Shown: positions 34,526 to 47,027, counted from the stretch's first letter. The stretch: DNA of 64,000 bases from Capsicum annuum (GCF_002878395.1 NC_061115.1:156654257-156718256); one strand, 5' to 3'. Numbers and translations are program-made. The notes: generated from the sequence alone by a model not told the origin.

Positions 34526-36696
34526 TGAAAAACCTTCGATTTTTGGCCCTTGGAAATTTCTTGAACCTTGAGCTCACTACCTTGGTTACAACTAGACCCC
34601 AGAGTCGTAAGTTAGCTTGATGACTTATTGGGATGATTCATAACCAAATCATGTAAGTTTATCGCATGATTCTACTGTGGGTACTAGTGGCTCACTATAA
34701 GACATAAGAATTATTTATAAGTCATGGGGTGTAAATCATAGGGTGTCTAGTGTATGCCCCAAATGTGTTCTATATTGATTACGACTGGGACCTACAACTC
34801 GTAGGGTCCTATTACAAGTTAGTTGGTTAATTTGTAAGGTCAGCAGTGGGTGATGTCATAGAGACAAACCTGGTTATGACTCATGGTGATGAGTTGTAAG
34901 GAGTGGTTACAAGTTGATGGTTAACTTGTAGTCAAAGATGACTTTATTTAGCTTTTAAGTTAAGGGCATTCTAGACATTTACCCTCTTACCTAACTTAAA
35001 GCCCACATCTTACTAACTCCTCAAATACTCTCAAATCCCCAAGGTCAAGAACACTTGGGGTTTTTAGGAGGTTGATTAATTAGCAATTTCAAGAGCGATT
35101 TCTCTCTGTACATCTTACTATTTTAGGCATGTGACTCTTCCCTCATTGTTAGTTTTGTAAATGCATATGTATTAAAGTACTATTCATATAGAATTATTTT
35201 TGTTTTAAAACAAGGGTTGTAGGTTTGAATGATTATTGTTGAACAATGTTTTCCCATGATTTAGTTATGATTATTCATGCTTTAAATATGGTTTGAACTT
35301 GTGGGTGCATAGGTATGGTGGATAAATTAGGGAATTGTTATTTTTTCAAACTCATGACTTTTGAAAAAGTTATGACCTCAACCCCTTAATGATAAAATTG
35401 TCTTTGAGTTATGAGAAATGTGGAAATTTGTGAAATTGAACTATCCTTGAACTATTGCATGATATAAAGAGGTATTTGAAATACAATGGTCTGATTAAAT
35501 GAACAAAGGGAGTCACTGATTCACCACCTTGTATTAATGAACAAAGGGAGTTATTTTCCCCAAGTCTTGGCATATTGTTGTTACCTTGCAAGTATAGTTG
35601 GTGTGATGATACCAACAATGTATGCATTAATGTGAAATATAGTTCATGAATGGGATTGTGTGATAAATGATTTAACTAGGCTATAAATAGGGTTCTGTAG
35701 CTGAGTTGTGAAAGTAGAGGTCCAGGTAACCGACACTAGAAATCATATTTACCGATGTGGGGGTCAAAGTGACCAGGAAGGTTTGAGTCCCCCTTACTAT
35801 TATTTCATGATTAGAGTTTTTCGAGTCCCCCATAAATCATTATGTTATCGGGTGCTTAAGTCACCTTGGTATATGTTATGAGGTTCGAGTCCCCCATGTG
35901 CATATATATGAGATTATTCTCCAATTGGCATGGCTACGCACACTGGAGCCTGACTAAGGGTAAGAGTTGGGACCTATGTTGCCCGTGGGTACTATGATAT
36001 GACGGTTGAGCTACACAATCCATGTTAAGGTTTAAAAGTGCATGATAAACCTTGTTCCTTGTCTTGAAATGTGATATATATATGTGTGTATGAATGTATA
36101 TATATTTGATTATGTGCATTGGTTTTGGATGTTTTTAAATTATTGATCTTGACTTATGTTATCCTTATCCCTGGGTTACATGCTAGCGTTCACTCTGCTA
36201 ACTATCTTTGGATGCTGTATCCCCACACAATACAGGATTTTTCTATTCTTCCACATCTCCTACTCAGTGACTTAGATTAGGATCAGCTAGCGAGTCAGAT
36301 TGAAGTTGTGAGCTTTCATAATTCAAAAGACCCCATTTCATAATTCTGGTTTCCTTTACATTAGACTATTTATTTGGATTTTTTTGGGCTATTGTCAGGG
36401 GCATGTCCCGACACTTTATTAATATTCTATTTTGGATCTTGTTACATGGATTTGTTTGGATTACTGTGGTTATTGGGTGGTGTCGATCGATCGATCATTT
36501 GTCCAGTCGATGGTGGTTGGTCAAGAACTTGAAATGAAATTTTCTTAAGCTATTGCATGCTACCTTGTTACATATTTGGAATTCATCAGATTTAAGGGTG
36601 TGTTGTGTTTGGGTTGTTTAGGTGTAGGAGTAATCTCCATTCCATGTGGGACTTGAGATACCTAATACAGCCAAACCCTAGTTTAGTTCATGACTA
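34526..36696 (+). repeat. 5' LTR of the chromovirus
   Basis: Starts TGAAAAACCTTCGATTTTTG and ends TTCATGACTA. The U3 holds GAGTCGTAAG, ACTCGTAGGG and ATGACTCATGG. The leader has CTTGGGGTTTTTAGG near 35054 and AGGCATGT near 35125. The short frames inside are not genes. Confidence 0.87.
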
Positions 36697-36711
36697 GGAT
36701 AATATCAGAGC
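36697..36711 (+). other. primer binding site of the chromovirus, mutated
   Basis: GGATAATATCAGAGC follows the 5' LTR. It aligns with TGGTATCAGAGC but has changes in the first half. Confidence 0.65.
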
Positions 36712-36902
36712 GCGGTTTAGTGTCTTTGGGTGTCCAACAAAGTTGTGTCGAGGAGAGTCTCTTTTAAGGGTGTGTAGCATGCCACACTTATAAGGAAGGG
36801 TCTACGAGGCCTTTAGGAATGTTTTCCTTTTTTGTTGTTTTGTTTTAAGCAATAGAGTCTGAGGTCTAGAATTTCTTTAATTCTCATTTATTCACCTTCC
36901 AG

Positions 36903-38062
36903 ATGATGTCTCCAAGAAGATCTGATATCTATAGGAACTTTTCTATCTAGTCTGACGAAAATGGGGATGGAGCTCGTCCCATTCCAAGAGTTTAGACTCT
37001 GTCTAGGGTCGTTACTTCTAATTGCCCTGATAGAGCTCCACCATTCCCCCTGTTCCTCCTTAGGAACCTCGAGCTTATGTGTCTAATGTTGAGCTTTACC
37101 AGTCGATTCACTTGCTTACCCAGTTGGTGGCCTCTTAGACTGAGTGGGTTGCTTATGTTGCTCCATCCTCCAAGGCTACTAGAGTTGGCCAATTTATGAG
37201 ATTGAGTCCTCCTATTTTATTGGTTCTAAAGTTGAGGTAGATCCTCAATATTTTATTGATGAGATGTAAAAAATCTTTTGTGTGATACATGGCCACTAAC
37301 GTGGAGGGCGTGGAGTTTGCCGTCTACCAATTGAAAGTCATGGCATATCAGTGGTACGAGGAATGGGACTTATCTAGGGGCGATGATGCTGATTCTTCTT
37401 TATGGGATTATTTTTCTAGTGATTTTTTGGACCGCATTTTTCCTCAAGAGTTGAGGGAGGCGAAAGAGAAAGAGTTTGTTAAATTAAAGCAAGGTAAGAT
37501 ATCAGTCAAGGAATATGTCTTAAAGTTTCATCAGTTCTCTCAGTATGCTCTGGATTTGGTGTCTAGCATGAGGGCTAGATTGAGAAAGTTTTATTTCGAG
37601 TTATCACGAGATTTGATTCTAAAAAGTAAAGCTGCCTTGCTAAACAAGGATATGAATATTTCTCAGCTTGTGGTCTATATATAGCAAGTCAAAGAAAAGA
37701 AGAAGAAGCAGGCTAAATTTGGAAAAAGGCAGAGTAAGAATTTTGCTATTCGGATCAGGGGAAAGTCAGCAACAAAGTTGTAGAGATGAAGGAAAATGAT
37801 CTAAGAAGAAGTAGGGCAACTCTGGGTCCTACTCAATGGCTAGTGATCCCTACCCAAAGCCTTCAGGTGATTGATGTATACAAAGTGGTGAAGATTTTAT
37901 GGTGCAGGGTGCCTAGTCTCAGGCTAGTGGGACTCAGTCATCTCCATCATATCATCTTTGTAGATTTTATGGTCAAATGCACTATGGTTTTGTAAAGAAG
38001 GGAGGAACTGGTACTTTAAGTGTGGTCAGATTGGTCATCTGCAGAGATATTGTCCTTCTAAG
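36903..38062 (+). pseudogene. chromovirus gag with zinc knuckle, broken
   Basis: The probable start is ATG at 36903 (MMSPRRSDI), similar to the MPPRR-type start of Tekay gag. The capsid domain is open at 37289-37684: VYQLKVMAYQWYEEW, then FPQELREAKEKEFVKLKQG, ISVKEYVLKFHQFSQYA, ending at a stop. A zinc knuckle lies near 38005-38060 (YFKCGQIGHLQRYC); the first Cys is Tyr, so CCHC is damaged. Gag forms the element particle and binds its RNA. Confidence 0.87.
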
Positions 38063-38159
38063 GTTACTTCTACGGAAAAAAGGTTCTTGTTGCTGCTGTA
38101 TCAGATCCTACACCAAAGGGTGCTTTTTCTACTTCTGGTACCGACATTGGTCGAAACTG

Positions 38160-38791
38160 TCTCTATGCTTTTACTAGTCGCCAGGAGTTTGAGGCATCCT
38201 TTGATGTCATTACTGGTATGTTGAAACTTATTTATTGTGATGTGTATTTCATACTTGATCCTGGGTCTACTCTCTCTTATGTGAACCCATTTGTAGCTAT
38301 ACATTTTGGTTTTGGACCTGAGTGTATTGCAGATCCCTTTTATGTTTCTATCCGGTGGGTGACTCTGTGGTTGCTAAGAGAGTCTACAGGGATGTGTGAT
38401 GTCTATTGGTGATAGAGATACTTTGGGAAATCTAATTGAGTTATACATGGTTGATTTTGATATCATAGTGGGGATGGATTAGTTGCATTCGTGTTATGCC
38501 TTTTTAGATTGTCGGACCCATAAAATCATTTTCAAATTCCCAAATGAACCAGTTATTGAGTGGGAGGGTAGTTCTCTAGTATCTACAAGAAAGTTTATTT
38601 TGTATCTTAGAGCTCAAAAATTGGTTTCCAAAGGGTGCCTCTTTCACTTAGTGCATGTTAAGGATTCTAGATCTGAAGGTACTTCTTTACTAACTGTCCC
38701 TGTGGTATGTGAATTTTTAAGGTGTTCCTTGATGATCTTCTTGGTATTCCTCATAAAAAGATTAATTTTGGGATTGATCTTATTCTAGACA
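38160..38791 (+). pseudogene. chromovirus protease and start of RT, cut by solo LTR
   Basis: ASFDVITGML and CDVYFILDPGSTLSYVNPF (about 38180-38290) are the aspartic protease with catalytic Asp but DPGST in place of the usual D-S/T-G-A/S/T. Downstream, IVGMD is interrupted by a stop (GMD then TAG near 38480), then CYAFLDCRTHKIIFKFP. The frame ends at 38791 in GIDLILD, where the solo LTR is inserted. The next codons continue on the other side at 41663. Confidence 0.85.
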
Positions 38792-41662
38792 TATAACGCC
38801 CCGAGTCTGGTACCCTGGACGCTACACGGTTCTCGTAATCCCAAAGGACCACAAGCTAACCTTAACTGATACCTTTAACTAAGCACTACATAATATACTA
38901 TAAAAATGTGGAAAACTAGCGAAAACTTGCCATAACATTCAAAACAAAAATACAACTAAATAAATTTTAATTTTATCAAAACTAAAACATCTATCTGAAC
39001 AACTAGTCTGGAAAAAACTTTAATCTAAAAGCCTCTAAACTGTCTGAATAAGGAGTTGATGGGACAATCCCCCAACTAACTCCATCTACCAAAATATTGA
39101 ATCTGATGCAATAAAGAAATAAGGGACATCCTTGAATAATGAGGACTCACTGCTAGGTGTACTACTGCTGGTTGAATCTGAACTAATAAGGGTGCTCTGG
39201 ATCTCGTGCTTCTGAACCTATGGCATAAAACACCATAGCGCAAGAGAAAAGTATGCGTTAGTACCTAAGAATGTACTGGTACGCTAGATGAGGAAAGGAT
39301 AAATGCAAGGGTTTACATACATGAACAATACTGACTAAATAATCTAAGTACACTGAATAAGGATACATGCATGAATACATAAACTATAACTGAAATCGTA
39401 GTGACACTGAATACTAAGTTCTGAATGCTGATTTACTAACGTCTTAGTCTACTAATGATGGGATACTAAATAACTAAATCTGTTGATATTGATATATGAG
39501 TATTGATTAACTGTATCTGAGATCAGTCCTATCTAATGAGTGATCTCTGAATCTATTAGTACTGATACTGATTGACTGTATTTGAGATCAGTCCTATCGA
39601 ATGGGTGATCTTTGAATCTATTGATACTGATACTGATTGACTGTATTTGATATCAGTCCTATCTAATGGGTGATCTCTGAATCTATGAATATTGATATTG
39701 CTTGATTAGATCTGAGATCAGTCCTATTAGCGGCTGATCTCTAAATCCATCGATGATGCTAATAATTGACTGTTTCTAACAATCCTAAATCTGAGCTACT
39801 GAGTTGAATCTTTTTACTGGGATGAATTGTAAAACTAAGACTGTGGGAGGTAGTCATCTAAACGACATGCCCTGAATCTGAACTAGTGGGGTCCAACCTG
39901 TAACCCCAGCTGGAAGGGTATCAGTACCGTGCCACGGGTAAAGACAACTGCTATGGAGTCAGTCCTAATCTAGCAGGTAACCCCTGAGATCAGTCCTATA
40001 CTAGCGGGTGATCCTTGAGTATACCAGTCCTATCTAACGGGTGACATCTCATAACCTACGCTGGCTACGTAGTTCTGGAACTTAGGGATTTATTCTAGGG
40101 ATCTCAGTCCTATCTAACGGGTGATCCCCCATCCCTAGGCTCGCTCGATGCTGAGTCCTACTCTCAACTGAATGACACTGAACTTTCCTACTTTATTCTA
40201 GGCTTGACTGAGCTGTTGCTGATCATGCGACTTAACTGAACTAAACTGAGTTATTGAGTTTCGTTGACTAATGGAACACTACTGAATTCTATTAACTGAC
40301 TGAATGCTAGTAAGTTTTGAATTAATTTACTGAGCTGGGCTGGATTGATACTGAGATTACTGAGTTTTTTTAAGTTCTGTAATTGACTGAGTTCTACTGA
40401 TTGTGGCACAGTTGAGTTTATCTTGAAAACTGATGCTGGCTCTAGGTAGCAGCTAAATTGTCGGGTATTAAATACCCCCCAGGACTCTATAAAATATACA
40501 AGAATAAAATATGGCAAGTCTTGAATAAGATGACAATATTCAATCATTCACAATACAATCAATGAGGCATCTCTTCAAGCACTTGAAAGTCATAAACTTA
40601 TGCATGGATAGGAATTCATACAAATGTCTCATAATTAATTCACTAAAGCGATTCAACAAACACTTAGCATGCATTATCTTGTTCATAAATGGGGACTACA
40701 TGTTTATATGCTATAATGGCACCACTTCATTCCTATAGGTATTTAATCGAACATATGGGAAGCATGCTTTGGTTATACAACAATTTACCATATCTAAGTA
40801 TCATGGCTATATCAATAAACTTGCAACTCAAAGGGTTTATCATGAACATTATGCAATTCATCACATACTAGGTTCAAATCTTGAAACTCATAATCTAAAA
40901 CGTGAATCAACCCCCAACAACTACATGAACATAAATTTCAATTCACATAAATCATGAAGACTCATAAAAATATAATCTTTGAATTTAGAAAAGGATTCTT
41001 GAACTTCATGGGTGGATGAGACCCATGAATCAACATCGAACATACCTGGAAATCTAGATTCTTGAAGTTCTTGAAGTCTCTTAGAGGGATTCTTGAGATT
41101 GCTTTTGAAACTTGGGGGGCTAGGGTTTTCTATCTTTGAGACAGAATGCTTTTGTTCTTAAGGAATAGTGAAAATAAATGAGCAATTTTGGCTATTAAGG
41201 GTTTAAATTCCGTCTATAGAATGATTGGGGCTTTAGGGAAATTACTAAAGGTCCCTTAAATTTAAATAACGGAACCTGAACAAAAATCCTAATTTTTCAC
41301 GCTGCCGCAACGTGGTGAAATAGCGCCAGCTCACTAGAAACTAGACGATTGGGAAATAAAGCCTTGGCGTGATGCACCATAATCGCGGAGGCTCATTGGA
41401 TTTTGACGATTGCCATTTTGGCTGGCTCCAAGATGTGCTAAAGTACCAGGTGGTACACTGTCTTACTAAAATGGCTCTAACTCTTTGTCTGAGTGTTGGA
41501 TTTAGGTGAATTTGGTATTGATGGAAAACTTATTCAATTTCCCACATGATTAAAGTCAAAATCTTGAAAATACCATAGGGAATAAAATATATTCATCTAT
41601 GAAGTAAGATCTTTGACGTTCTAGGGATGGATTAAAGCTAGATAAAAATGTGGGGTATTATA
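38792..41662 (-). mobile_element. solo LTR inside the chromovirus pol gene
   Basis: On the plus strand it starts TATAACGCCCCGAGTCTGG and ends GTGGGGTATTATA, i.e. TG and CA both mutated to TA. Flanks are AGACA (38787-38791) and GGACA (41663-41667), a 5-bp duplication with one mismatch, and the interrupted pol codons are continuous across it. Its own sense is minus: the reversed leader AGGTATGTT is at 41039-41049 and AAACCCTAGCC near 41120. Its U3 (41290-41500) matches, inverted, 48190-48400. The repeated GATCTCAGTCCTATC(T/G)A blocks at 39515-40110 are internal to this LTR. Confidence 0.87.
39515..40115. repeat. degenerate repeats inside the solo LTR
   Basis: Units of about 68-70 bp with GAGATCAGTCCTATC(T/G)AATG and GGTGATC(T/C)(C/T)TGAATCTAT recur at 39520-39740, then shorter forms (CAGTCCTATCTAACGGGTGA) to 40115. 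Unit number is best settled by a tandem-repeat finder. Confidence 0.7.
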
Positions 41663-42920
41663 GGACACTCGTCCTATCTCTATCCCTCTATATAGAATAG
41701 CTCCAACTAAGTTAAAGAAACTCAAGAAGAAGTTGAAAGATCTTCTATACATGGGTTTCATCTATCATAGTGCGTCCTCATGGGGTACACCTATTTTGTT
41801 CGTACACAAGAAGGATGGTTCCCTTCAAATGTGTATTGACTACCAGCAATTGAATAAGTATCCTCTTCCAAGGATTAATGACCTCTTAGATCAACTTTAG
41901 GGTGTTAAATTTTTCTTTAAGATTGATCTTTGGTCTGGGTACCATCAGTTGAAAATTAGGGGGATGGATATCCCTAAGACTACTTTTTGGACTCGATACA
42001 AACATTTTGAGTTTCTGGTGATGTCCTTTGGTTTGACAAATGCCCTAACCATATTTATGGATCTTATAAATTAGGTTTTCCATTAGTTCCTGGATTTGTT
42101 CGTGATTGTCTTCATCAATGATATGCTAGTGTATTCAAAAAGTAAGGCAGATCATGCTGATCACCTTTGCCTTTTGTTCAAAACCCTAAAGGATCAGTGT
42201 TTGTATGCTAAATTTTTCAAGTGTGAGTTCTGGTTGAATGCTATGACTTATCTGGGTTATGTTGTTTCTAGTGAAGGGATCATGGATCCATAAAAATTTG
42301 CAGTGGTTAGGAAATGGCCTAGGCCTATGACTCCAACTAATATTTGAAGCTTCTTAGGTTTAGCCAACTATTATAGAAGGTTTGTGGAAAACTTCTAATC
42401 GATTTCTGCCCCTTTGACAAGGCTTACTCAAAATAAGGTGAAGTTCTTATGGTCTGATGCTTGTGGGGTAGTTTTTAGGAGTTGAAGGATAAGTTGACTT
42501 CAACTCCAATTTTGACCCAGCCCAAGGGTAATAATGCATTTGTGGTTTATTATGATGCATCCTGGGTGGGACTAGGTTGTGTATTAATGCAGTATGGCAA
42601 GGTAGTTGCTTATATTTCTAGATAGTTAAAAGTTTATGAGGAGAACTACCTAACTTATGATTTAGAATTATTAGCTGTGGTATTTTCATTAAAGATCTAG
42701 CAGCATTATTTGTATGGAGTTTATGTTTATATTTATTCTGGTCATATGAGCTTGCTATATGTATTTATTCAGAAAGAGCTAAATCTCAAGTAAAGAAGGA
42801 GCTTGAGCTGCTCAAGGACTACGACATAAGTCTACAATACCACCCAGGTAAAGCTAATGTGGTTTATAATACTATTATCCATAAAGAGTCTAGCTCATAT
42901 TGATAAGGATAAGCGAGAGT
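41663..42920 (+). pseudogene. chromovirus RT and RNase H, catalytic Asp lost
   Basis: Continues [20 protein letters not shown], then [52 protein letters not shown] (first catalytic Asp kept), and [13 protein letters not shown]. The YxDD box reads FINDMLVYSK at about 42110-42140: the first Asp of the pair is Asn. RNase H follows from about 42480 (LTQPKGNNAFVVYYDASWVG, then VYEENYLTYDLELLAVVFSL). Stops near 41900, 42075, 42294, 42400 and 42626. Inactive. Confidence 0.88.
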
Positions 42921-43239
42921 TGGTAAAAGATATTCACCATTTAGATATTCTCTGAGTTCGTCTCTTGGATTTTGAAGATGGTGGCATGTTTGTGCAAAAG
43001 GTGGCGTAGTCATCTCTTGGTACTGAAATAAAGGAGAAACAGGTATTGGATCCCATCTTAATGAAGATTAAGGGAAATCTGGGACAATAAAATCTTGTAG
43101 CTTTTGACATTGGTGGCGATGGTATCTTGAGGTACCAAGGCAGATTATGTGTTCCCAATATAGATGGGTTACGAGAAGGATCTTGGCTGAGGCTTATAAG
43201 TCGCGTTATGCCATTCATCCCGGTTCAACAAAAATGTAT

Positions 43240-44170
43240 CATGATCTTAAGGAGATTTATTGGTGGAATAATATAAAGTGAGATGTGACCAGTTTTGTTG
43301 CTAAATGCATGGTGTGTCAACAAGTGAAGGTTGAGAACTTGGGGCCAGGGTTATGTCAAGAAATTGACTTGCCTTTATGGAAGTGGGAAGTGATTAATAT
43401 AGATTTTATTACCGATCTTTCTCTATCTCAGAATTAGTTTGATTCGAGTTGGGTCATCGTGGATAGGATAACTAAGTCTGCTTACGTTTTTCCAGTGAGG
43501 ACTAATCATTCGACAGAGAAATATGCGAATTTATTCCTTCAAGAGATTGTAAAGTTGTATAGGGTGCCTGTTTGTATCATGTTAGATTATGGTACTCAGT
43601 TCTCATTACACTTTTGGCATTCATTCCAGAGAGGTTTGGGAACTAAGGTGAGCCTTACTACTGCTTTATACCCGCAGTCAGATGGGCAAGCAGAAAGAAC
43701 TATTCAAATATTAAAAGTTATCTTTGCTCTTGCATGATTGACTATAGTGGTAGTTTGATTGATCATTTGCCTCTTATAGAGTTTGTGTATAATAATAGCT
43801 ACCACTCTAGTATTGGGATAGCCCTATTTGAGGTATTGTATGGAAGAAGGTGTAGATCTCTTATTGGGTGGTTTGAGGTTAGTGAGGTAAAGATGTCTTG
43901 TCCTAATTTGGTTTACTAAGCCATGGAGAAGATGAAGGTGATTCAGGATAGAAATAAGACCGCCCAAAGTCACAAAAAGTCTTATGCGAATGTGAGGCAT
44001 AGGGAATTAGAGTTTGGTAAGAAGAGAAAGCTCAGCCCCCTATATGTTGGTCCGTACTTGGGGTTGAAGAGGGTTGGCAATGTTGAGTATGAATTAGAGT
44101 TTCCCTTTGGTTTTAGATCCATTTATTTGGTGTTTCATGTGTTGATGTTGAGGAAGTGTGTAGGTGATCC
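43240..44170 (+). pseudogene. chromovirus integrase, broken
   Basis: Zinc-binding part: AKCMVCQQVKVE (about 43300-43335). Core: WKWEVINIDFITDL with the first Asp, VDRITKSAYVFPVRTNHSTE, YRVPVCIMLDYGTQF (second Asp; the family has S-D-R/N-G-T-Q-F), and YPQSDGQAERTIQ with the catalytic Glu. Then RELEFGKKRKLSPLYVGPY and EYELEFPFG, the usual C-terminal SH3-like region. Stops near 43281, 43436, 43735 and 43918. Confidence 0.9.
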
Positions 44171-44173
44171 ATA

Positions 44174-44399
44174 GCTAATTGTGCCTATCAAGGATATTGG
44201 TATTTCAAATTCCTTGTCTTATGAGGAAGTCCCGATTGAAATTTTGGATTGGCAAGTTCATCGATTGCAGACGAAGAACATAGTTTTGGGTAAGGTTCTA
44301 TGGAGGAACCACAAGGTTGAAGAGGCTACTTCGGAAGCCGAAAAGGACATGAATTCCAAGTACCCGTTCTTGTTTCTTGTTCTGGAAAATCATGCTTAA
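44174..44399 (+). pseudogene. chromodomain-like C-terminus of integrase
   Basis: After a stop near 44172: VPIKDIGISNSLSYEEVPIE, ILDWQVHRLQTKNIVLGKVL, then WRNHKVEEATSEAEKDM and KYPFLF. The W-R-N-H...EATWE-like block is the chromodomain tail typical of Tekay/Del chromoviruses, thought to guide insertion into heterochromatin. The usual Trp of ATWE is Ser here. It ends at a TAA at 44397-44399. Confidence 0.82.
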
Positions 44400-44564
44400 G
44401 GTATGTGTATTCCTTTACATCTTTGTTTTCTGTCTTTGTTAGAGAAAATTGTAATTTCTTTGGCATCCTTGTTTACTGTCTTTGCTAAAGGTAAGAGTAG
44501 TGGTGTTTGGAGCCTAATCATTTCGGTAAATGCCTTGTCCCATCATTCGATGATAAATGATCCA

Positions 44565-44577
44565 AGTGGGGGAGAAA
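44565..44577 (+). other. polypurine tract of the chromovirus
   Basis: AGTGGGGGAGAAA immediately before the 3' LTR. Confidence 0.8.
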
Positions 44578-46103
44578 TGAAACACCCTAAATTTTTTGTC
44601 CCTTGGAAATTTCTTAAGCCTTGAGCTTTACTTCCTTGGTTATGACTGGACCCTGGAGTCGTAAGGTGTCTTGATGGTTTATTGGGACAAGGCATAACCA
44701 AATCATGTAAGTTTTTGGAATGATTCTGGTCTGAGTACGAGTGGATCACTATGATCCATAAGGATTTATTACAAGTCATGGCGTGTAAATCATAGGGCGC
44801 CTAGTGTATGCCCCAAATAGGTTCTATGTTGATGAGGACTGGGACCAGGGTCCCATTAAGAGTTGGTTGGTTGAGTCATAAGGTCAGTAGGGGGTGGTTT
44901 CCTAGAGACTGTCCCAGTTATGACTCGTGCTGACAATTCATAAGGAGCAGTTACGAGTCGATTGTTGACTCGTAGTCAAAGATGACTTTTTTCAGCTTTT
45001 AAGTTAAGGGCATTCTAGACATTTTCCCTCTTACCCAACTTAAAACCCATGTATCATAACCCCTTTAGGGTATGATTAGCACTCAGAAACACATATAAGT
45101 AACTCATAAAATGCTCTCAAACCTCCAAGGTCAAGAACACTTAGGGTTTTCAAGAGGTTGGTCAATTAGGGATTTCAAGGGTGATTTCTCTCAGTACATC
45201 TTACTACTCCAGGCATATGACTCTTTCCTCATTGTTAATTTTGTAAAAGTATATGTATTAAAGTATTATTCACATGAAATTATTTTGGTTTTGAAAACAA
45301 GGGTTGTGGGTTTGAATGCTTATTGTTGAACAATGTTTTCCAATGATTTAATTATGATTATTCATGCTTTAAATATGGGTTGAACTTATGGGTGCATGGG
45401 TATGGTGGATGAATTAGGGAATTGTGATTTGTCCAAACTTGAGACTTTTGAAATGGTTATGACCTTAAACCCTTAATGTGAAAATTGGCTTTGAGTTATG
45501 AAAAAGGTGGAAATTTGTGAAATTGAACTAATCTTGAACTATTGCATGATATAAAGAGGTATTTGAAATACAATGGTCTAATTTAATGAACAAAGAGAGT
45601 CGGTGATTCCCCACCTTATATTAATGAACAAAGAGAGTTATTTTCCCCAAGTCTTGGTATGTTATTATTACCTTGACAATGTAGTTGGTATGACATACCA
45701 TCAATGTATGCCTTAATGTGGAATGTGGTTCCTGAATGAGATTGTGTGATAAATGTTTTAACTGGGCTATAAATAGGGTTGTGTAGCTAAGTCGTAAAGT
45801 GCAGGTCTGGGTGATCAAAATTGGAAACCGTATTTGCCAACGCGGGGGTCAAAATGACCAGGAAGATTTGAGTCCCCATTATTATTATTATTTCATGATT
45901 AGAGAGGATCGAGTCCCCCGAAAATCATTATGTGATTGGGTGCTTAAGTCACCTTGGTATATGTTGGGAGGTTTGAATCCCCCGTGTGCATATATATGAG
46001 ATTATTATCTGGTTCATGCGGCTACACGTATTGGGGCCCGACCAGGGGGTAAGATCTGGGGCTCATATAGCCTGTGGGTACTATGATATGATGGTTGGGT
46101 CAT

Positions 46104-46137
<34 letters not shown>

Positions 46138-46772
46138 CACACACATATATATATACACACACATACATATATATATATATGCATTTGATTATGTGCATTG
46201 GTTTTGGATGCTTTCAAAATTATTGATCATGACATTATGTTATCCTTATCTTTGAGTTACATGCTAGTGTTCACCCACTAATCATCCTTGGACGTTGTAT
46301 CACCACGCGATGAAGGATTTGGCCATCCTTCCGCATCTCCTGCTTAGTGACTTGGATTCTGGATCAGCTAGTGAGTCTAATTAAAGTGGTGATCTTCCCG
46401 AAGACCCTATTTCATGATTATGGTTTCCTTTACATTAAACTATTCCTTTGGATTTGGTTTTTGGTTGTTGTCGGGGGAATGCCCCGATATTTATTGATAT
46501 TCAGTTTTTGATCTTTTTAGAACACTTTGTTTGGACTACTGTGGTTATTGGGTGGAGTCGGTCGATTGGTCGTTTGTCCGATCGATGGTGGTTGGTCATG
46601 AAATTGAAATAAATTTTTCTTAAGCTATTGCATGCTATTTTGTTATATGTTCAAAAATCATCTGACTTTGGGGTTGTGTTGTGTTTGGGTTGGTTAGGTG
46701 TAATGGGTGATCTCCGGTCCACGTGGTACTTGAGATACCCGTCACGGCCAGGACCTAGTTTGGGTCGTGATA
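44578..46772 (+). repeat. 3' LTR of the chromovirus
   Basis: Starts TGAAACACCCTAAATTTTTT and ends GGGTCGTGATA. It aligns along its length with 34526-36696. It has an expanded TA/CA microsatellite (46104-46180) where the 5' LTR has a short one (36071-36105). Confidence 0.88.
46104..46180. repeat. (TA)n(CA)n microsatellite in the 3' LTR
   Basis: Alternating TATATA and CACACA blocks, about 77 bp. The minus-strand frame of repeated Ile-Tyr-Cys codons over it is spurious. Confidence 0.9.
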
Positions 46773-47027
46773 GTATTCCACAAGAAAGAAACCAAAAAGA
46801 CTTCACCAAGACAACAATTAAAAGCACTAGACAAAGGTTTATCACCTTGTAAGATCTTTATACCAAGATTGATGTAATTAAAAGACAAAGTTGAGATCGA
46901 GGTTTTCAAACGTGGTAGTTTCATCAGCCTCTCCTTCTGGATTATCAGTTGTATGGCTATAAGAGGACCTCTTTAAATCAAAGCACTTATAGATCATGCC
47001 TTCAGAGTAGAACAAGTTCCCCATAAT
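46773..47027 (-). pseudogene. 5'-most displaced fragment of the Ca2+-ATPase pseudogene
   Basis: ATTCCACAAGAAAGAAACC and AAAAAGACTT match 24166-24195 and 23201-23232, so this is where the pseudogene resumes after the chromovirus. Further right it is unique; the minus strand has an open stretch ([20 protein letters not shown]) that may be an upstream exon, but I cannot match it to the pump family. It is cut at 47028 by the next LTR. Confidence 0.6.

Larger units (their letters stand above)
34526..46772 (+). mobile_element. Ty3/gypsy chromovirus (Tekay/Del-like), complete but decayed
   Basis: Paired LTRs (34526-36696 and 44578-46772) bracket gag, protease, RT, RNase H, integrase and a C-terminal chromodomain-like segment, in gypsy order (integrase after RT). 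Target flanks are ATATT (34521-34525) and GTATT (46773-46777). A 2.9-kb solo LTR sits inside pol at 38792-41662. Numerous stops; not autonomous now. The lineage call rests on the chromodomain and Met-type PBS. Confidence 0.9.

Noticed and set aside
46014..46217. Open frame rich in Ile-Tyr-Cys-Val
   Set aside because: It is the translation of a TA/CA microsatellite inside an LTR.
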